DNA of 64,000 nt from Bacillus sp. CH140a_4T (GTDB lineage Bacteria > Bacillota > Bacilli > Bacillales > Bacillaceae_G): NCBI RefSeq assembly GCF_008923725.1, contig NZ_WBPF01000005.1, positions 248,001 to 312,000 of the forward strand. Direction: 5' to 3'. How positions within the stretch are numbered: the stretch's first letter is position 1; each line of letters opens with the position of its first letter. A program made the translations under genes and the position numbers. Below the pieces are notes generated by a model that searched no databases, was not told the DNA's origin, and saw nothing but the letters and a program-made list of their open reading frames with translations. Positions 1 to 8,923 of this stretch are shown here, one piece after another.

Positions 1-582
1 TTTTTTACGTAATCTTCTTACATGTGTATCAACAGTTCGCTCTTCACCAAAATAGTCAAATCCCCATACGATATCTAACAATTTTTTACGAGTTAAAATC
101 ATGCCTTTATGATTTAAAAAACACTTTATTAATTCTAGCTCTGTTTTTGTAATATCTAACTCTTTGTCATTTTTATAAACTTTATTTTTAGTGAAATCTA
201 TTTTCAAATCTTGAACTTGAATGACATCATCATGCTGTATTAACTTTTTCGCTCGTGTAATGAGTACGCCTGGATGAAATGGTTTTTTTACGTACTCATC
301 TGCACCACTTTGAAGCGCCGCTAGTTCATCTTCGCTTTCACTTTTCGCTGTAAGCATTAATACTTTAACGCTTGAGTTCTTTTTTATTTCCTGACAAACA
401 GTAATACCACTATGTTTCGGCATCATCCAGTCTAAAATAGCTAAATCAATTTTCTCATCATAAAATATTTGAAGTGCTTCCTCTCCATCTTTCGCTAATA
501 AAACTTCGAAGCCTTCTTTCTCGAAATAAGCCTTTAAAATCCTTAACATATCTTGTTCATCATCTGCTATTAATACTCTCAT
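1..582 (-). CDS. OmpR/PhoB-family response regulator, C-terminus cut by window edge
   Basis: Open reading frame entering from the left edge; 194 codons are visible. The N-terminal receiver domain has the acidic pair near residues 8-9 (ADDE), the phospho-acceptor Asp in AILDWMMP (about residue 51), the Thr of MLTA and the Lys of the KPF motif. It is followed by a winged-helix DNA-binding domain with the typical ERTVDTHVRRLRK recognition-helix region, where the sequence ends. The ATG is preceded by GGAGG at 7 nt. Proteins of this family are phosphorylated by a partner histidine kinase and bind promoter DNA. The kinase should lie just outside the window to the left. The target genes cannot be deduced. 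Confidence 0.93.
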   Translation of the reverse strand, partial: MRVLIADDEQDMLRILKAYFEKEGFEVLLAKDGEEALQIFYDEKIDLAILDWMMPKHSGITVCQEIKKNSSVKVLMLTAKSESEDELAALQSGADEYVKKPFHPGVLITRAKKLIQHDDVIQVQDLKIDFTKNKVYKNDKELDITKTELELIKCFLNHKGMILTRKKLLDIVWGFDYFGEERTVDTHVRRLRKK

Positions 583-703
583 ACATGATCCTCCATTGCT
601 TTTAAACAAAAATCAATTGTATTATACAACTTCTTTGTTACATCAATGTGACAGAAAAATATTTGAACCGTTTAAGGGGATAGTAAAGACGAGGTGTTGT
701 ATT

Positions 704-1123
704 ATGATTAAAAAAATCGGGGTCATTACTCTTCTTTGTTTCTTATTATCAACAAATGTGTTCGCAAATAGTAATCAACAAATTGAAGTATTTGATTGTC
801 AAAAAGAAATGGTCGTTCAAAAACAATCTTTAGATCCAGCTATTCAAAAAGAAGCTGTTCAATATGCTAAATCCATTACTGGTCCGTTCAAAAACTTAAA
901 CGTCGTTCCGAAAGATGGTCACATGATAAAAATCCCTTTATCTAAACCAGTTTCTATTACAAATCAATGGTTACATACAACAATTGATGAAGTACTAATT
1001 CTTCTACCACTTAATCAAAAGCCTTATATTATGCTTTACGATGATGAAAATAATCCGCATTTTTATTATGTAAAAGGTGATCCGAAGGGATTATTGAAAG
1101 AAATGAATGTTAAACATAATTGA
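704..1123 (+). CDS. Secreted protein of unknown function
   Basis: A 139-residue protein starting at the ATG after GAGGTG. A longer frame opens at 596, but its first 36 residues are not signal-like, so the internal ATG is preferred. The N-terminus is a classical signal peptide (MIKKIG, hydrophobic core, cleavage about VFANS near residue 22). The mature part of about 117 residues has mixed charge and one Cys, with no motif I recognise. It is divergent from the response regulator, with about 120 bp between the starts, so it could be a target of that regulator (inference only). It is followed by a terminator hairpin. Confidence 0.8.
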   Translation: MIKKIGVITLLCFLLSTNVFANSNQQIEVFDCQKEMVVQKQSLDPAIQKEAVQYAKSITGPFKNLNVVPKDGHMIKIPLSKPVSITNQWLHTTIDEVLILLPLNQKPYIMLYDDENNPHFYYVKGDPKGLLKEMNVKHN

Positions 1124-1135
1124 CTAGAAAAAAGA

Positions 1136-1177
1136 GACTTCATAAGCTTATTTTTATAAGCAGAGGTCCCTTTTTTT
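1136..1177 (+). terminator. Intrinsic terminator after the secreted protein
   Basis: A GACTT...AGGTC outer pairing encloses a GCTTAT/ATAAGC stem with a four-T loop, followed by seven Ts. Confidence 0.65.
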
Positions 1178-1628
1178 ACTCATATAATACTTTATAATGA
1201 CTAGATCCTTTATAAAATTCTCCTTTCACAAATCCATTTGCAGTATAAAACGCATCACCTTGCTTTGTATCTGTATGTAAAACAACCACTTTAAAATACT
1301 TTTCCGCATGAGATAATAGTCGGATTAATAACAAGTTCCCTATCCCTATACAACGGTAGTCCTTTGAAATATAAAATCTCCTCACCCTACCAATCTTATT
1401 ATTTTCTGTATATGGGTCCTCATTTAATCCTCCTATTCCAATTAACTTTTCCCCTTGAAAAATGCCATATAAGCATTCACCAGTTTTATTAAATATGTTT
1501 ATTTTATATTCATATTCACTTATAAGTCTTATTAGAAAATTAAATCCTTCTTCTTTGCTTTCTTGAACAAGACAATCGTGTTCGTATATCATTAAATCTT
1601 CAATTTGTTGAATATGTATATCTTTCAA
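1176..1628 (-). CDS. GNAT-family N-acetyltransferase
   Basis: 150 residues with a TTG start preceded by GGGGG. The GNAT core is visible: GIGGLN (beta strand 4 turn), the RRFYISKDYRCIGIGNLLL segment carrying the acetyl-CoA pyrophosphate loop (R-x-x-G-I-G) near residues 90-100, and a C-terminal AFYTANGF motif typical of motif B. The substrate is unknown; small GNATs of Bacillus acetylate antibiotics, polyamines or protein N-termini. This is one of six GNAT genes in the window. Confidence 0.85.
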   Translation of the reverse strand: MKDIHIQQIEDLMIYEHDCLVQESKEEGFNFLIRLISEYEYKINIFNKTGECLYGIFQGEKLIGIGGLNEDPYTENNKIGRVRRFYISKDYRCIGIGNLLLIRLLSHAEKYFKVVVLHTDTKQGDAFYTANGFVKGEFYKGSSHYKVLYE

Positions 1629-1658
1629 GTGAGTTCCCCCTTAATATAAAAATACGTA

Positions 1659-1692
1659 AAAATGCTCAAGAATCTTTTGTTCTGAGCATTTT
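1659..1692 (-). terminator. Hairpin, possible terminator
   Basis: AAAATGCTCAAGAA pairs with TTCTGAGCATTTT around a 7-nt loop, with T-runs in both orientations. It lies between the GNAT gene and the hydrolase gene upstream, so it may end the hydrolase transcript, but the distance of about 345 nt is long. Confidence 0.45.
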
Positions 1693-1810
1693 ATGGTTGT
1701 TACTTTATTCAATTCGTAGAATGGCTATTCTTCAATTCAGATGTAAATCGATAATATAGTTGTTTTATTTTATTACGAAAATATAAGAGCCTTGCTACAC
1801 TCTAATGTGG

Positions 1811-1850
1811 GTAAAGCTCTTTAAAGCTCTTTAAAGCTCTTTAAAGTTGT
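1811..1850. repeat. Short tandem repeat in a 340-bp gene-free stretch
   Basis: The decamer TTAAAGCTCT occurs in near-perfect tandem (GTAAAGCTCT, then two exact copies, then TTAAAGTTGT). The rest of 1693-2035 is AT-rich without an open frame, RBS or clear promoter. The sequence AAAGTTGTTT recurs about 50 bp further on, suggesting a decayed local duplication. Confidence 0.6.
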
Positions 1851-2035
1851 TTCATTTCTATACGTTTAAAGGTATTTGTACTCAAAAATCTTTAATAAAG
1901 TTGTTTAATTCTTATTGGACTAAGGCGATTGTTTGTTTAAGTGAATACTTTTACATTTATAATGTCTCTCAAATATAATATTAGTTTATATATTCACTAT
2001 TCTTCTCTAACAGGTTTAAGATAAATTATAATTTA

Positions 2036-2740
2036 TTAATTGATATGTTTGTATAACCACTGCTCAAATATCTTTAACTGTTCGGCAGTATGAAAATAAT
2101 GTTCACCCGTCTCCATGATTTCTAATTCACAACGATGTTTTTTTCTAAAATCGTTAATAGTTTCAAATTCGCACAGTTCATCCTTGGCCCCGTACATAAT
2201 ATATGTATCCGTATTCCATGTATTAATAGGATGTTCTTTTACATAACATAAATAATCCCAATATAACTTTTGACCAATCGGTGTCTCTATAGTCATTTCT
2301 TTTTGCAAAATTTCTGGTGTTACATTAAACCATTTCATCATATTTTTGATAATTCGTTCCATATTAACTACTGGTGATAAAAATAATGCCTTTTCTATCA
2401 CATCATTTTGATAGGCTACAAGGCTAAAATAAGCTCCGATACTACATGCAAACACGCTTACTTCTTTCCAATGTTCTTTTGCGTAATTCATAATTATAGA
2501 TAATTCACTAACACAAAACTGTACTTTGCAAGGTGTATTATCATTTTTCCTTTCTCCATGCTCAGGTAAATCAAAGCTTAATACTTGATAACCTTTTTGA
2601 TTGGCTGCTTCAGCTAATATTTGAATAATTGCATCTTCCTTATTTGACATATTTCCATGTACTGCAATAAAAATTTTTTCACTTTTATCTCCCCATAAAA
2701 CCGTAGGAATATTACCAATTTTAAAATTATCTTTAAGCAT
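2036..2740 (-). CDS. Alpha/beta hydrolase
   Basis: 234 residues, start after AAGGAGTAAAAT. The fold is indicated by FIAVHGN (oxyanion-side HG motif, about residue 28), FDLPEHGER, and a nucleophile elbow VFACSIGAYFS near residue 100. Its first Gly is Ala (A-C-S-I-G rather than G-x-S-x-G). The catalytic Asp candidate is in YGAKDEL and the His in TGEHYFH near the C-terminus, so the triad is complete. There is no signal peptide, so it is cytoplasmic. The substrate is unknown; it resembles small serine esterases and acyl hydrolases of Bacillus. Confidence 0.8.
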   Translation of the reverse strand: MLKDNFKIGNIPTVLWGDKSEKIFIAVHGNMSNKEDAIIQILAEAANQKGYQVLSFDLPEHGERKNDNTPCKVQFCVSELSIIMNYAKEHWKEVSVFACSIGAYFSLVAYQNDVIEKALFLSPVVNMERIIKNMMKWFNVTPEILQKEMTIETPIGQKLYWDYLCYVKEHPINTWNTDTYIMYGAKDELCEFETINDFRKKHRCELEIMETGEHYFHTAEQLKIFEQWLYKHIN

Positions 2741-2907
2741 ATTTTACTCCTTGGAATACGACATATAGGAATTGGCAAAACTGCACACTTTATAATCCTC
2801 TACTCAGTTTTAAAACAAATCAAACTATTACTGATCTATCACAAATGAATTCTACTACGTTAGTGAAAGAAGGCTTTTTATACAATTATATAATTTTTTA
2901 GAATGAA

Positions 2908-4287
2908 TTATTTTCTCTGCACAATAGGCAATATCCCCTTCAACTCCAGTAAATCTTCTATTACTATATCCGCCTGCGCAAGTTCATCTTCTTGTGCAAA
3001 ATCAAAATTGCAACCAATCGCAATCAAGCCATTATCTTTAGCTGCGTTTATATCAGATAACCGGTCCCCAATTACAGCTGCTTCTTTTATATCATATTTA
3101 TTTAAAATATTTTTTACTAAGTCGCTTTTATTAAGTGAGTTTATTTGTTCAATACTAAACGTTTCAGTAACCCATTGATCTAAATCATAATAAGATACGA
3201 TTGCTCGTAAATATTCAGTTAGACCATTACTAGCAATATAAATTGAACAATTATTTTCTTTTATATATGTAAAAATTTCTTTTACGTTCGGATATAAAGC
3301 ACCTTTTCCGCTTTTAATGTTTTCAATTAATCTTTCTAAAAAATATGCATCCGTTTGTTCTCTTATTTTAAGAGAATGATCCGGTAATAAAGCTTCCCAA
3401 ACTTTCGGTAAAGGCACACCCATAATTTTACGGTATTTATCAATAGGTGTTACCGTATCCCATAATTGTAGTGATCTTAAGTGGGCAAATGTATCATCTA
3501 ACGATAATTCTAAGATTTTATCTGTTTGAAATAGCGTTCCGTCCATATCAAAAATTAATGCTTGTAACATGTCATTCTCTCCTTTTGAACTATAAGTATT
3601 ACTTGATTTATTTTTCAGCATCTCAACTATAATTTCTGAACAATAATTTGCGGCTGTTTTCGCGAAATCATCATAGGAAACTTGAGCTTCATCGTCTGCA
3701 CTGTCAGAAATACATCTTATAACAAGAAATGGTACGTCATTTATATAAGCAACATGTCCAATTGCTGCACCTTCCATTTCTGTACAAAGCGGCGCATATT
3801 CATCTATTAATTTCGCTTTTAGTTTTGAATCTTCAACAAAACATTCACCGCTTACAATTCTTCCTTCATGAACCTCCATGTGTAAATCACTACTATTGCA
3901 TGCAATACGTGCTAACTCTATTAATTCCTTATTTGCGATAAACTCTTCTTGGAACGGGAATAAGTTTTTCATTTGAGATTTACTTACATCATGATGGGTA
4001 ACATTCGTTGAAATAACGATATCACCAACTTTTACATCTCCGTGTAACCCTCCAGCAACACCCGTATTGATAATAGCATCTACATCAAATTTATGAATTA
4101 ATGTTTGCGTACATGCGGCTGCATTTACTTTCCCTACACCACATCTTGTGACAATCACTTCGGTTTCCATAAATTCTCCAACGTAAAAAGGCATTCCTGC
4201 AATCGTCTGTTTTTCTTCTATAACTAGTTTTTCTAAAAGTAAATCTATTTCAATTTGCATTGCTCCGATAATGCCGATTCTGTTCAT
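2908..4287 (-). CDS. mtnN: MTA/SAH nucleosidase fused to HAD hydrolase
   Basis: 459 residues in one frame. Residues 1-230 are a full MtnN/Pfs-type nucleosidase: GIIGAMQIEID at the start (catalytic Glu about 13), GVGKVNAA, NTGVAGG, CTEMEGAAIGHVA (substrate-binding Met-Glu) and RCISDSADD (catalytic Asp). This enzyme family cleaves methylthioadenosine and S-adenosylhomocysteine to adenine plus thioribose or ribosyl-homocysteine. From residue 240 a complete HAD-type hydrolase follows: FDMDGTLF (motif I), IASNG (motif II) and VIGDRLSDINAA (motif IV). The combination is known in the B. cereus group as a bifunctional nucleosidase/phosphatase; the phosphatase substrate is not visible here. RBS AAGGAG is 9 nt before the ATG. 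A second RBS and ATG lie exactly at the domain boundary (see the site entry). Confidence 0.92.
   Translation of the reverse strand: MNRIGIIGAMQIEIDLLLEKLVIEEKQTIAGMPFYVGEFMETEVIVTRCGVGKVNAAACTQTLIHKFDVDAIINTGVAGGLHGDVKVGDIVISTNVTHHDVSKSQMKNLFPFQEEFIANKELIELARIACNSSDLHMEVHEGRIVSGECFVEDSKLKAKLIDEYAPLCTEMEGAAIGHVAYINDVPFLVIRCISDSADDEAQVSYDDFAKTAANYCSEIIVEMLKNKSSNTYSSKGENDMLQALIFDMDGTLFQTDKILELSLDDTFAHLRSLQLWDTVTPIDKYRKIMGVPLPKVWEALLPDHSLKIREQTDAYFLERLIENIKSGKGALYPNVKEIFTYIKENNCSIYIASNGLTEYLRAIVSYYDLDQWVTETFSIEQINSLNKSDLVKNILNKYDIKEAAVIGDRLSDINAAKDNGLIAIGCNFDFAQEDELAQADIVIEDLLELKGILPIVQRK
3568..3584 (-). promoter_or_regulatory. Internal ribosome binding site and ATG at the fusion junction
   Basis: Within the nucleosidase-HAD frame the coding strand reads AAAGGAGAGAATGACATG. 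This puts a full Shine-Dalgarno 8 nt before the in-frame ATG of residue 240, directly before the HAD motif I. It could produce a free 220-residue HAD protein (2908..3570) beside the fusion, or be a relic of two once-separate genes. Confidence 0.6.
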
Positions 4288-4307
4288 GAATGTAGTCTCC
4301 TTTTTTC

Positions 4308-5306
4308 TTATAAATCTGCCAATATATTATGTAAGGCACTGTAATTTTCAGCTATCCAATTCATTTCATCCGCAAAGCGTGAAGGTGGTACACTTTGCTG
4401 ATCCATATTGGCATGGATCCACCATGTGCTCTCCATATACCAAAGCATTTGAATTGCCCGAACAATACTCCCTACTGGAAAGTCTAATTTATGACGGTAT
4501 CCCGCTAAAAATGATGCAACTAGACTCTTATTTAATACTCCATTATGTAAGGCACAAGATATAACCGCACGCCCAATATCTAATTCGACATAATCATAAT
4601 CCATCCGATCAAAATCTAGAATTGCTGAGACTTCATCGTTATGGAATAAGAAATTATCTACCCATAGATCACGGTGCACCCATCCGCTTTTACTATTATA
4701 AAATTGATTTATATTTACTAATTGTGTTGCTTCTTGCTGTAATTTTATACGGGAGAGAATATGTTCTTTTCCTAGCTGTTCTGCTTCTCTCCTTTTATCT
4801 TCCCAATGTTTCAACCTTTCTTCTTTAGTAGGCGGAACAAATTTAGGTTTTTTTCCTTCTATTAAAGAGCCATCATTTAACAATTTATGCATATGACCTA
4901 TTGTCTTACCAAGAGAGTAGATTTCCTTTTCATTCAATTTTCCTGGTAAAATTAGATTACCTTCTTTATGTTCTAAAACTATAAATCTTTCATTATTTTT
5001 TGATGTATGCATTACATTATTTTTATAAGTTAGGAGCTTTGGACAACTTACACCATTATTATGTAGTCTTTGCTGTTGTTGTAATGCTTGTATTAAAAGT
5101 TCTGGGTTATACATTTTGTACCGTTCTTTATTATATTGCTTTAATACAAAAAATCCTGCATTCGTTTCGAGTTTCCACTTTAAATTTAGCCAACCACGAT
5201 GAATAGGTATTGCATTTCGAATTTTAAACTTAAATAAAGACTCACACTCCACTTTCAGCTCTTGAAAAATCATTGCAGCTTTTTTATTACATAATGGCTC
5301 AATCAT
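4308..5306 (-). CDS. APH-family phosphotransferase (aminoglycoside phosphotransferase/CotS-like fold)
   Basis: 332 residues. The kinase signature is clear: Lys of FVLKQYNKERY in the N-lobe, hinge-like FIVLEHKEGN, catalytic loop HRDLWVDN (Asp and Asn as in HxDxxxxN) and metal-binding DFDRMDYDYVELDIG. Members phosphorylate small hydroxylated molecules (aminoglycosides, choline, sugars) or belong to CotS-type spore-coat kinases; which one applies cannot be decided. The start follows AAAGGATAAGTAAG. It sits 20 nt upstream of the nucleosidase-HAD gene on the same strand, so the two are probably cotranscribed, which hints at a metabolite or salvage kinase rather than a dedicated resistance gene. 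Confidence 0.85.
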   Translation of the reverse strand: MIEPLCNKKAAMIFQELKVECESLFKFKIRNAIPIHRGWLNLKWKLETNAGFFVLKQYNKERYKMYNPELLIQALQQQQRLHNNGVSCPKLLTYKNNVMHTSKNNERFIVLEHKEGNLILPGKLNEKEIYSLGKTIGHMHKLLNDGSLIEGKKPKFVPPTKEERLKHWEDKRREAEQLGKEHILSRIKLQQEATQLVNINQFYNSKSGWVHRDLWVDNFLFHNDEVSAILDFDRMDYDYVELDIGRAVISCALHNGVLNKSLVASFLAGYRHKLDFPVGSIVRAIQMLWYMESTWWIHANMDQQSVPPSRFADEMNWIAENYSALHNILADL

Positions 5307-5336
5307 CTTACTTATCCTTTCTTAACTTGGCGTTCT

Positions 5337-6926
5337 TTACATCAGTTGCAAATATTCATCAACATCTTTCGAAATTTGTCTAAAAGCTTTATCCCAGAAT
5401 GCATAGCTTGTTATATCTATTTCAAAATGTTTTTTCATAAGCTCTTCTACTGGAGCTTTTCCTGTTTCTCGTAAAAACTCTTTATATTTCGAATGAAAAG
5501 TACTTTTACTTTCTTGAGCTATTTCTATTAAACTAAAACTAGCTAAATACCCAAATGTGTATGGATAATTATAAAATGGAACATCTGCTATATAAAACTG
5601 AACATATTTCATCCAAACAAACGGCTGGTATTCTAATAATGCATGCCCGTATGCTTTTTCTTGTGATGCTATAGATAATTTCTCGATTTCATCAGCACTT
5701 AAAGGACCTTCTTTACACTTTTCATAAAAGTTCTTCTCAAATTCAAATGATGCTCGTATTGCCATTACATAATTAAAACTGTTTCTTATTTTCCAACTAA
5801 GCAATGACTTTTTTATATCTATACTATCTGTTGTTTGAATTAGATAGTTTATAAGCACGGTTTCAAAGAATATAGACGCAGATTCTGCTGTACTCATTGG
5901 CAAATAATCATCTAAAAAAGAAGTAGATTGTTCAAAGCTCATATTATAAAAATGCCAAGCATGTCCTAGTTCATGCGCAAGTACTCTTACACTATCTATA
6001 CTTCCGTCATAACGCATTGAAATTCGCGATTCTTTCTCACTGAAGAAAGGAGCGCAAAACCGGCCTGGTGCTTTATTATCTCTTGGCTCCGCATCTACCC
6101 ATCCACTCTCTATTGCATTACGTGCAAATTCTGCTAATTCTTTATCTATATTTTCAAACGCATCGTATATGTTTTGAACTGCTACTGAAAAAGGGATATT
6201 AATCTCATTATTTTCCTTTACTGTCATAAGTTCATGCCATGTGATCGAAGCTTCCCCCTTCTTAAACACGTTTAAAACACTTACTAATTTATCAAGATTT
6301 TCTTCTGTCGCATTCCACATTTTTAATAATACAGTTTCAGTAATACCATTCGCATGTAAAGATTGAGTTAAAATATCTCTGCCTCCTAATTCATTACTCT
6401 TTGTATTACGTAATCTCCCTATTTGATTCAATACAGTAGCAAAGATTTCTTTTTCCTTATGTAGGGCATTTGTTAATAACTCGAATACTTCTACTCTTTC
6501 CTTTTCATTATTACTATTCATTGCAATATTATTTGCTTGACCAAATGATATTTGTTTATTATTGTGCTCTATTTCTATCTTATTTCTTAATTGTATGTAC
6601 ATATTTTCCCATGCATGTAGTTCTTCTTTTATTAAATTAGTATTAATATTATTGGAAGTTTCCATTGCACTTTGCTGTATTACTTACTGTACTTCCCTTT
6701 TCAGATCTTTTACTGCCGTAGTCAATATAGTAAGGTCAGATGAAACACTTTCTTCAGCCGATCGGCAATACAAATAATATTCAGCCTTTTCAATAGCTTG
6801 TATAAGTTTTGAAAGGATCCCTACATCTTTTGTCGCATAATATTGTTCTTTCAACCCCAATATCGGAGTTAGAATATCTTCAATCAAATACAATCGATCT
6901 AAATTCCACCTAGCAATTTCATGCAA
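5337..6926 (-). pseudogene. M3-family oligoendopeptidase interrupted by an in-frame TAA
   Basis: A 530-codon reading frame is broken by one TAA at 6684-6686. The first part (80 codons, TTG start, AGGAGG 10 nt upstream) has the WNLDRLY opening typical of PepF-like peptidases. The second part (442 codons from the next ATG at 6665) is in the same frame and carries the zinc site LAHELGHAWHFYN plus the downstream Glu region. No ribosome binding site precedes that second ATG (CAAAGTGCA), so reinitiation would be poor. The rest is undamaged, so the lesion looks recent. Intact relatives are cytoplasmic zinc peptidases cutting short peptides. Confidence 0.8.
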
Positions 6927-7044
6927 TTTTTAGCCGCCTCCTATTTTTACAAATAGTTACAGTTGTTTCTCCCTACACAATTATATATGAAACAAGAAAA
7001 TTTTAATATCTTTAAATATTTAGATTTCCACAAACGCATTCTTA

Positions 7045-8311
7045 TTAATACTCCTTTCTTCTGCTACTGAAACGTACATAACATAAACAGATAAACGATA
7101 CAGATACTGGAATCAGTATTACTCCTCCAATAAAAGGATAAATAACTACACAACATGTAAAAGCTACTATAGAAAAAATTTTACCTAACCTATTCTTTAT
7201 TAATTTCATTCCAGCCGCAGTACCGACTATATATGTAACAATTCCTAACGAATTCGGTATTAATACAATTTTATCTATACTAATATGGAAAACGAAACTT
7301 ATTAACAAACCTATTATTGCAGTGCAACCTACAACTTTTACTGCATTTGTTGGGGTTTCTCTTTTTTTATTTATATGTGCTAAATAACGTGGTGCAACTT
7401 CAGCTTTTCCTAATGAATAACCTAAGCGACCCATACTTGCGATAAATGCATTTGTCGTTCCTAAACAAATTATAAAAGCTACAAATCCAATTATCCATGC
7501 AAATCGCTCGCCTAATGTTTGTTTCATTACAAGCACGAGAGCCGTAGTATTATCAGCATTTATATAATAGGATTTCATTCCAATTACCGATAACGCAATA
7601 CCTATATATAAAACTCCAATAATAACAATCGCAAATCCCGTAGATAAAATAATATTTCTTTTTCTAGGTGTTTTAAATTCTGGAGCTAAACTTGCAATAG
7701 CTTCCCAGCCGAAAAAAGACCAAAAAATTAATAATGATGCCTCTAAAATTGGATTTATTTCATGCATAGAAATATGTACATTTATATTTTTCATTTCAAT
7801 ATAAGGTAGTGAGCTAATAATCGTTACAATTAAAATAAAGAAAGTTAATACACCAATACATACTTGAAACCAACCACTCATTTTTAACCCGTATAAATTA
7901 AAACCAATTGAAATACTTAAAATAATAAGCGCTATAACGTAAGAGAAATATGGTGATAAAGCAAGCACTCTCACTATATACATTCCACCAGTCATTGAGA
8001 CTACGATTTGACCAACGCTACCCGCAATAAAAAAACACCATCCTATAATAAGCACCTATATTTTTACCGAAAGCTTTTTCTGCAAACGTGGCAATTCCAC
8101 CTGCACTTGAGTACTCAATCGATAAAAAAGCGAACGTAAATGCAAGTGGAATACTAAATAATATCATAACAAGCCAAGAAACAATCGCATTCCCTTCTGC
8201 TACACTCGCTGTCATACCAGGTAATATAAGGATTCCCGATCCTAAAACTGCTCCGACATATAAGGCTGTTCCTCTTTTAATAGAAATTGTTTCGTCAAAA
8301 TGATTAGACAT
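7045..8311 (-). pseudogene. APC-family amino-acid permease with a +1 frameshift
   Basis: The N-terminal part from the ATG at 8311 (GAGGTG 6 nt upstream) reads SIKRGTALYVGAVLGSGIL, the glycine-rich first helix of APC transporters, and runs through AEKAFGKNIGA. It then shifts out of frame at about 8050-8051, where GGTGCTTATTATAGG has one base too many. The next frame continues with IIGWCFFIAGSVGQ and all remaining helices to 7045. The restored product would be about 420 residues with 12 helices, close to YjeH-like amino-acid exporters. It is divergent from an Lrp-type regulator that is intact. Expression of a functional permease requires frameshifting or a sequence error. Confidence 0.82.
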
Positions 8312-8453
8312 TACAAGCACCTCTATTTATATTTTAATTATAGAAAGTTATCAGTCTATTCAATATACAAAAGTGTATGTATTTTTACATAAGGCTTTCT
8401 ATTATGTATTTGTTTAAGAAATTTACTTTCAATTTTGCAAAGTAGCATAATTC

Positions 8454-8888
8454 ATGGATGAAATTGATAAGAAAATAACGCTATTACTACAAGAAGATGC
8501 CAGAATGACAATTACAGAAATGACCGAACACTTACACCTCAGCCGCCCTAGTGTTACCGAGAGACTAAAGAGATTACAAGATACTGGAATAATTGAAAAA
8601 TATACCGCACGGATATCATTAGATGCAGTTGGAAAATCAATTCAATCATTTTTAAGAATTGAAAATCTAAAGATTCCTTGTAAAAAATTTGAGGAGAAAA
8701 TCTACGAAGAATATAGAATACTCGAATGTCATCGAGTAACAGGTGAAAGTAGCTATTACTTAAAAGTTGCGGTTCACTCTATGAAGGAATTAGAGGAATT
8801 AATTGATTTTGTTATACCATTTGGAACAGTCAAAACTTCAATGATTTTATCTTCACCAATACCATATCGACCGATTATTACTGATTAA
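8454..8888 (+). CDS. Lrp/AsnC-family transcriptional regulator
   Basis: 144 residues: an N-terminal winged helix-turn-helix (DEIDKKITLLLQEDARMT, then LSRPSVTERLKRLQDTGII) followed by the RAM ligand-binding domain (C-H-R-V-T-G-E-S-S-Y-Y-L-K-V near residues 98-111). Lrp-type proteins are octamers that sense amino acids and often control the transporter beside them, here the divergent but frameshifted APC permease 142 bp away. The start is the only ATG after an in-frame stop at 8448, and its Shine-Dalgarno is weak (AGTAG), so translation may be low. Confidence 0.9.
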   Translation: MDEIDKKITLLLQEDARMTITEMTEHLHLSRPSVTERLKRLQDTGIIEKYTARISLDAVGKSIQSFLRIENLKIPCKKFEEKIYEEYRILECHRVTGESSYYLKVAVHSMKELEELIDFVIPFGTVKTSMILSSPIPYRPIITD

Positions 8889-8895
8889 TAAGAAA

Positions 8896-8923
8896 AAAGG
8901 ATTGATCAAAAGATCAATCCTTT
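8896..8923. terminator. Bidirectional terminator between lrp-like gene and DegV gene
   Basis: Perfect 12-bp stem AAAGGATTGATC/GATCAATCCTTT with an AAAA loop. The stop codon of the minus-strand DegV gene lies at its edge. Confidence 0.8.

Noticed and set aside
1811-1850. Possible CRISPR-like repeats
   Set aside because: Repeat unit is 10 bp without spacers; no Cas genes in the window.
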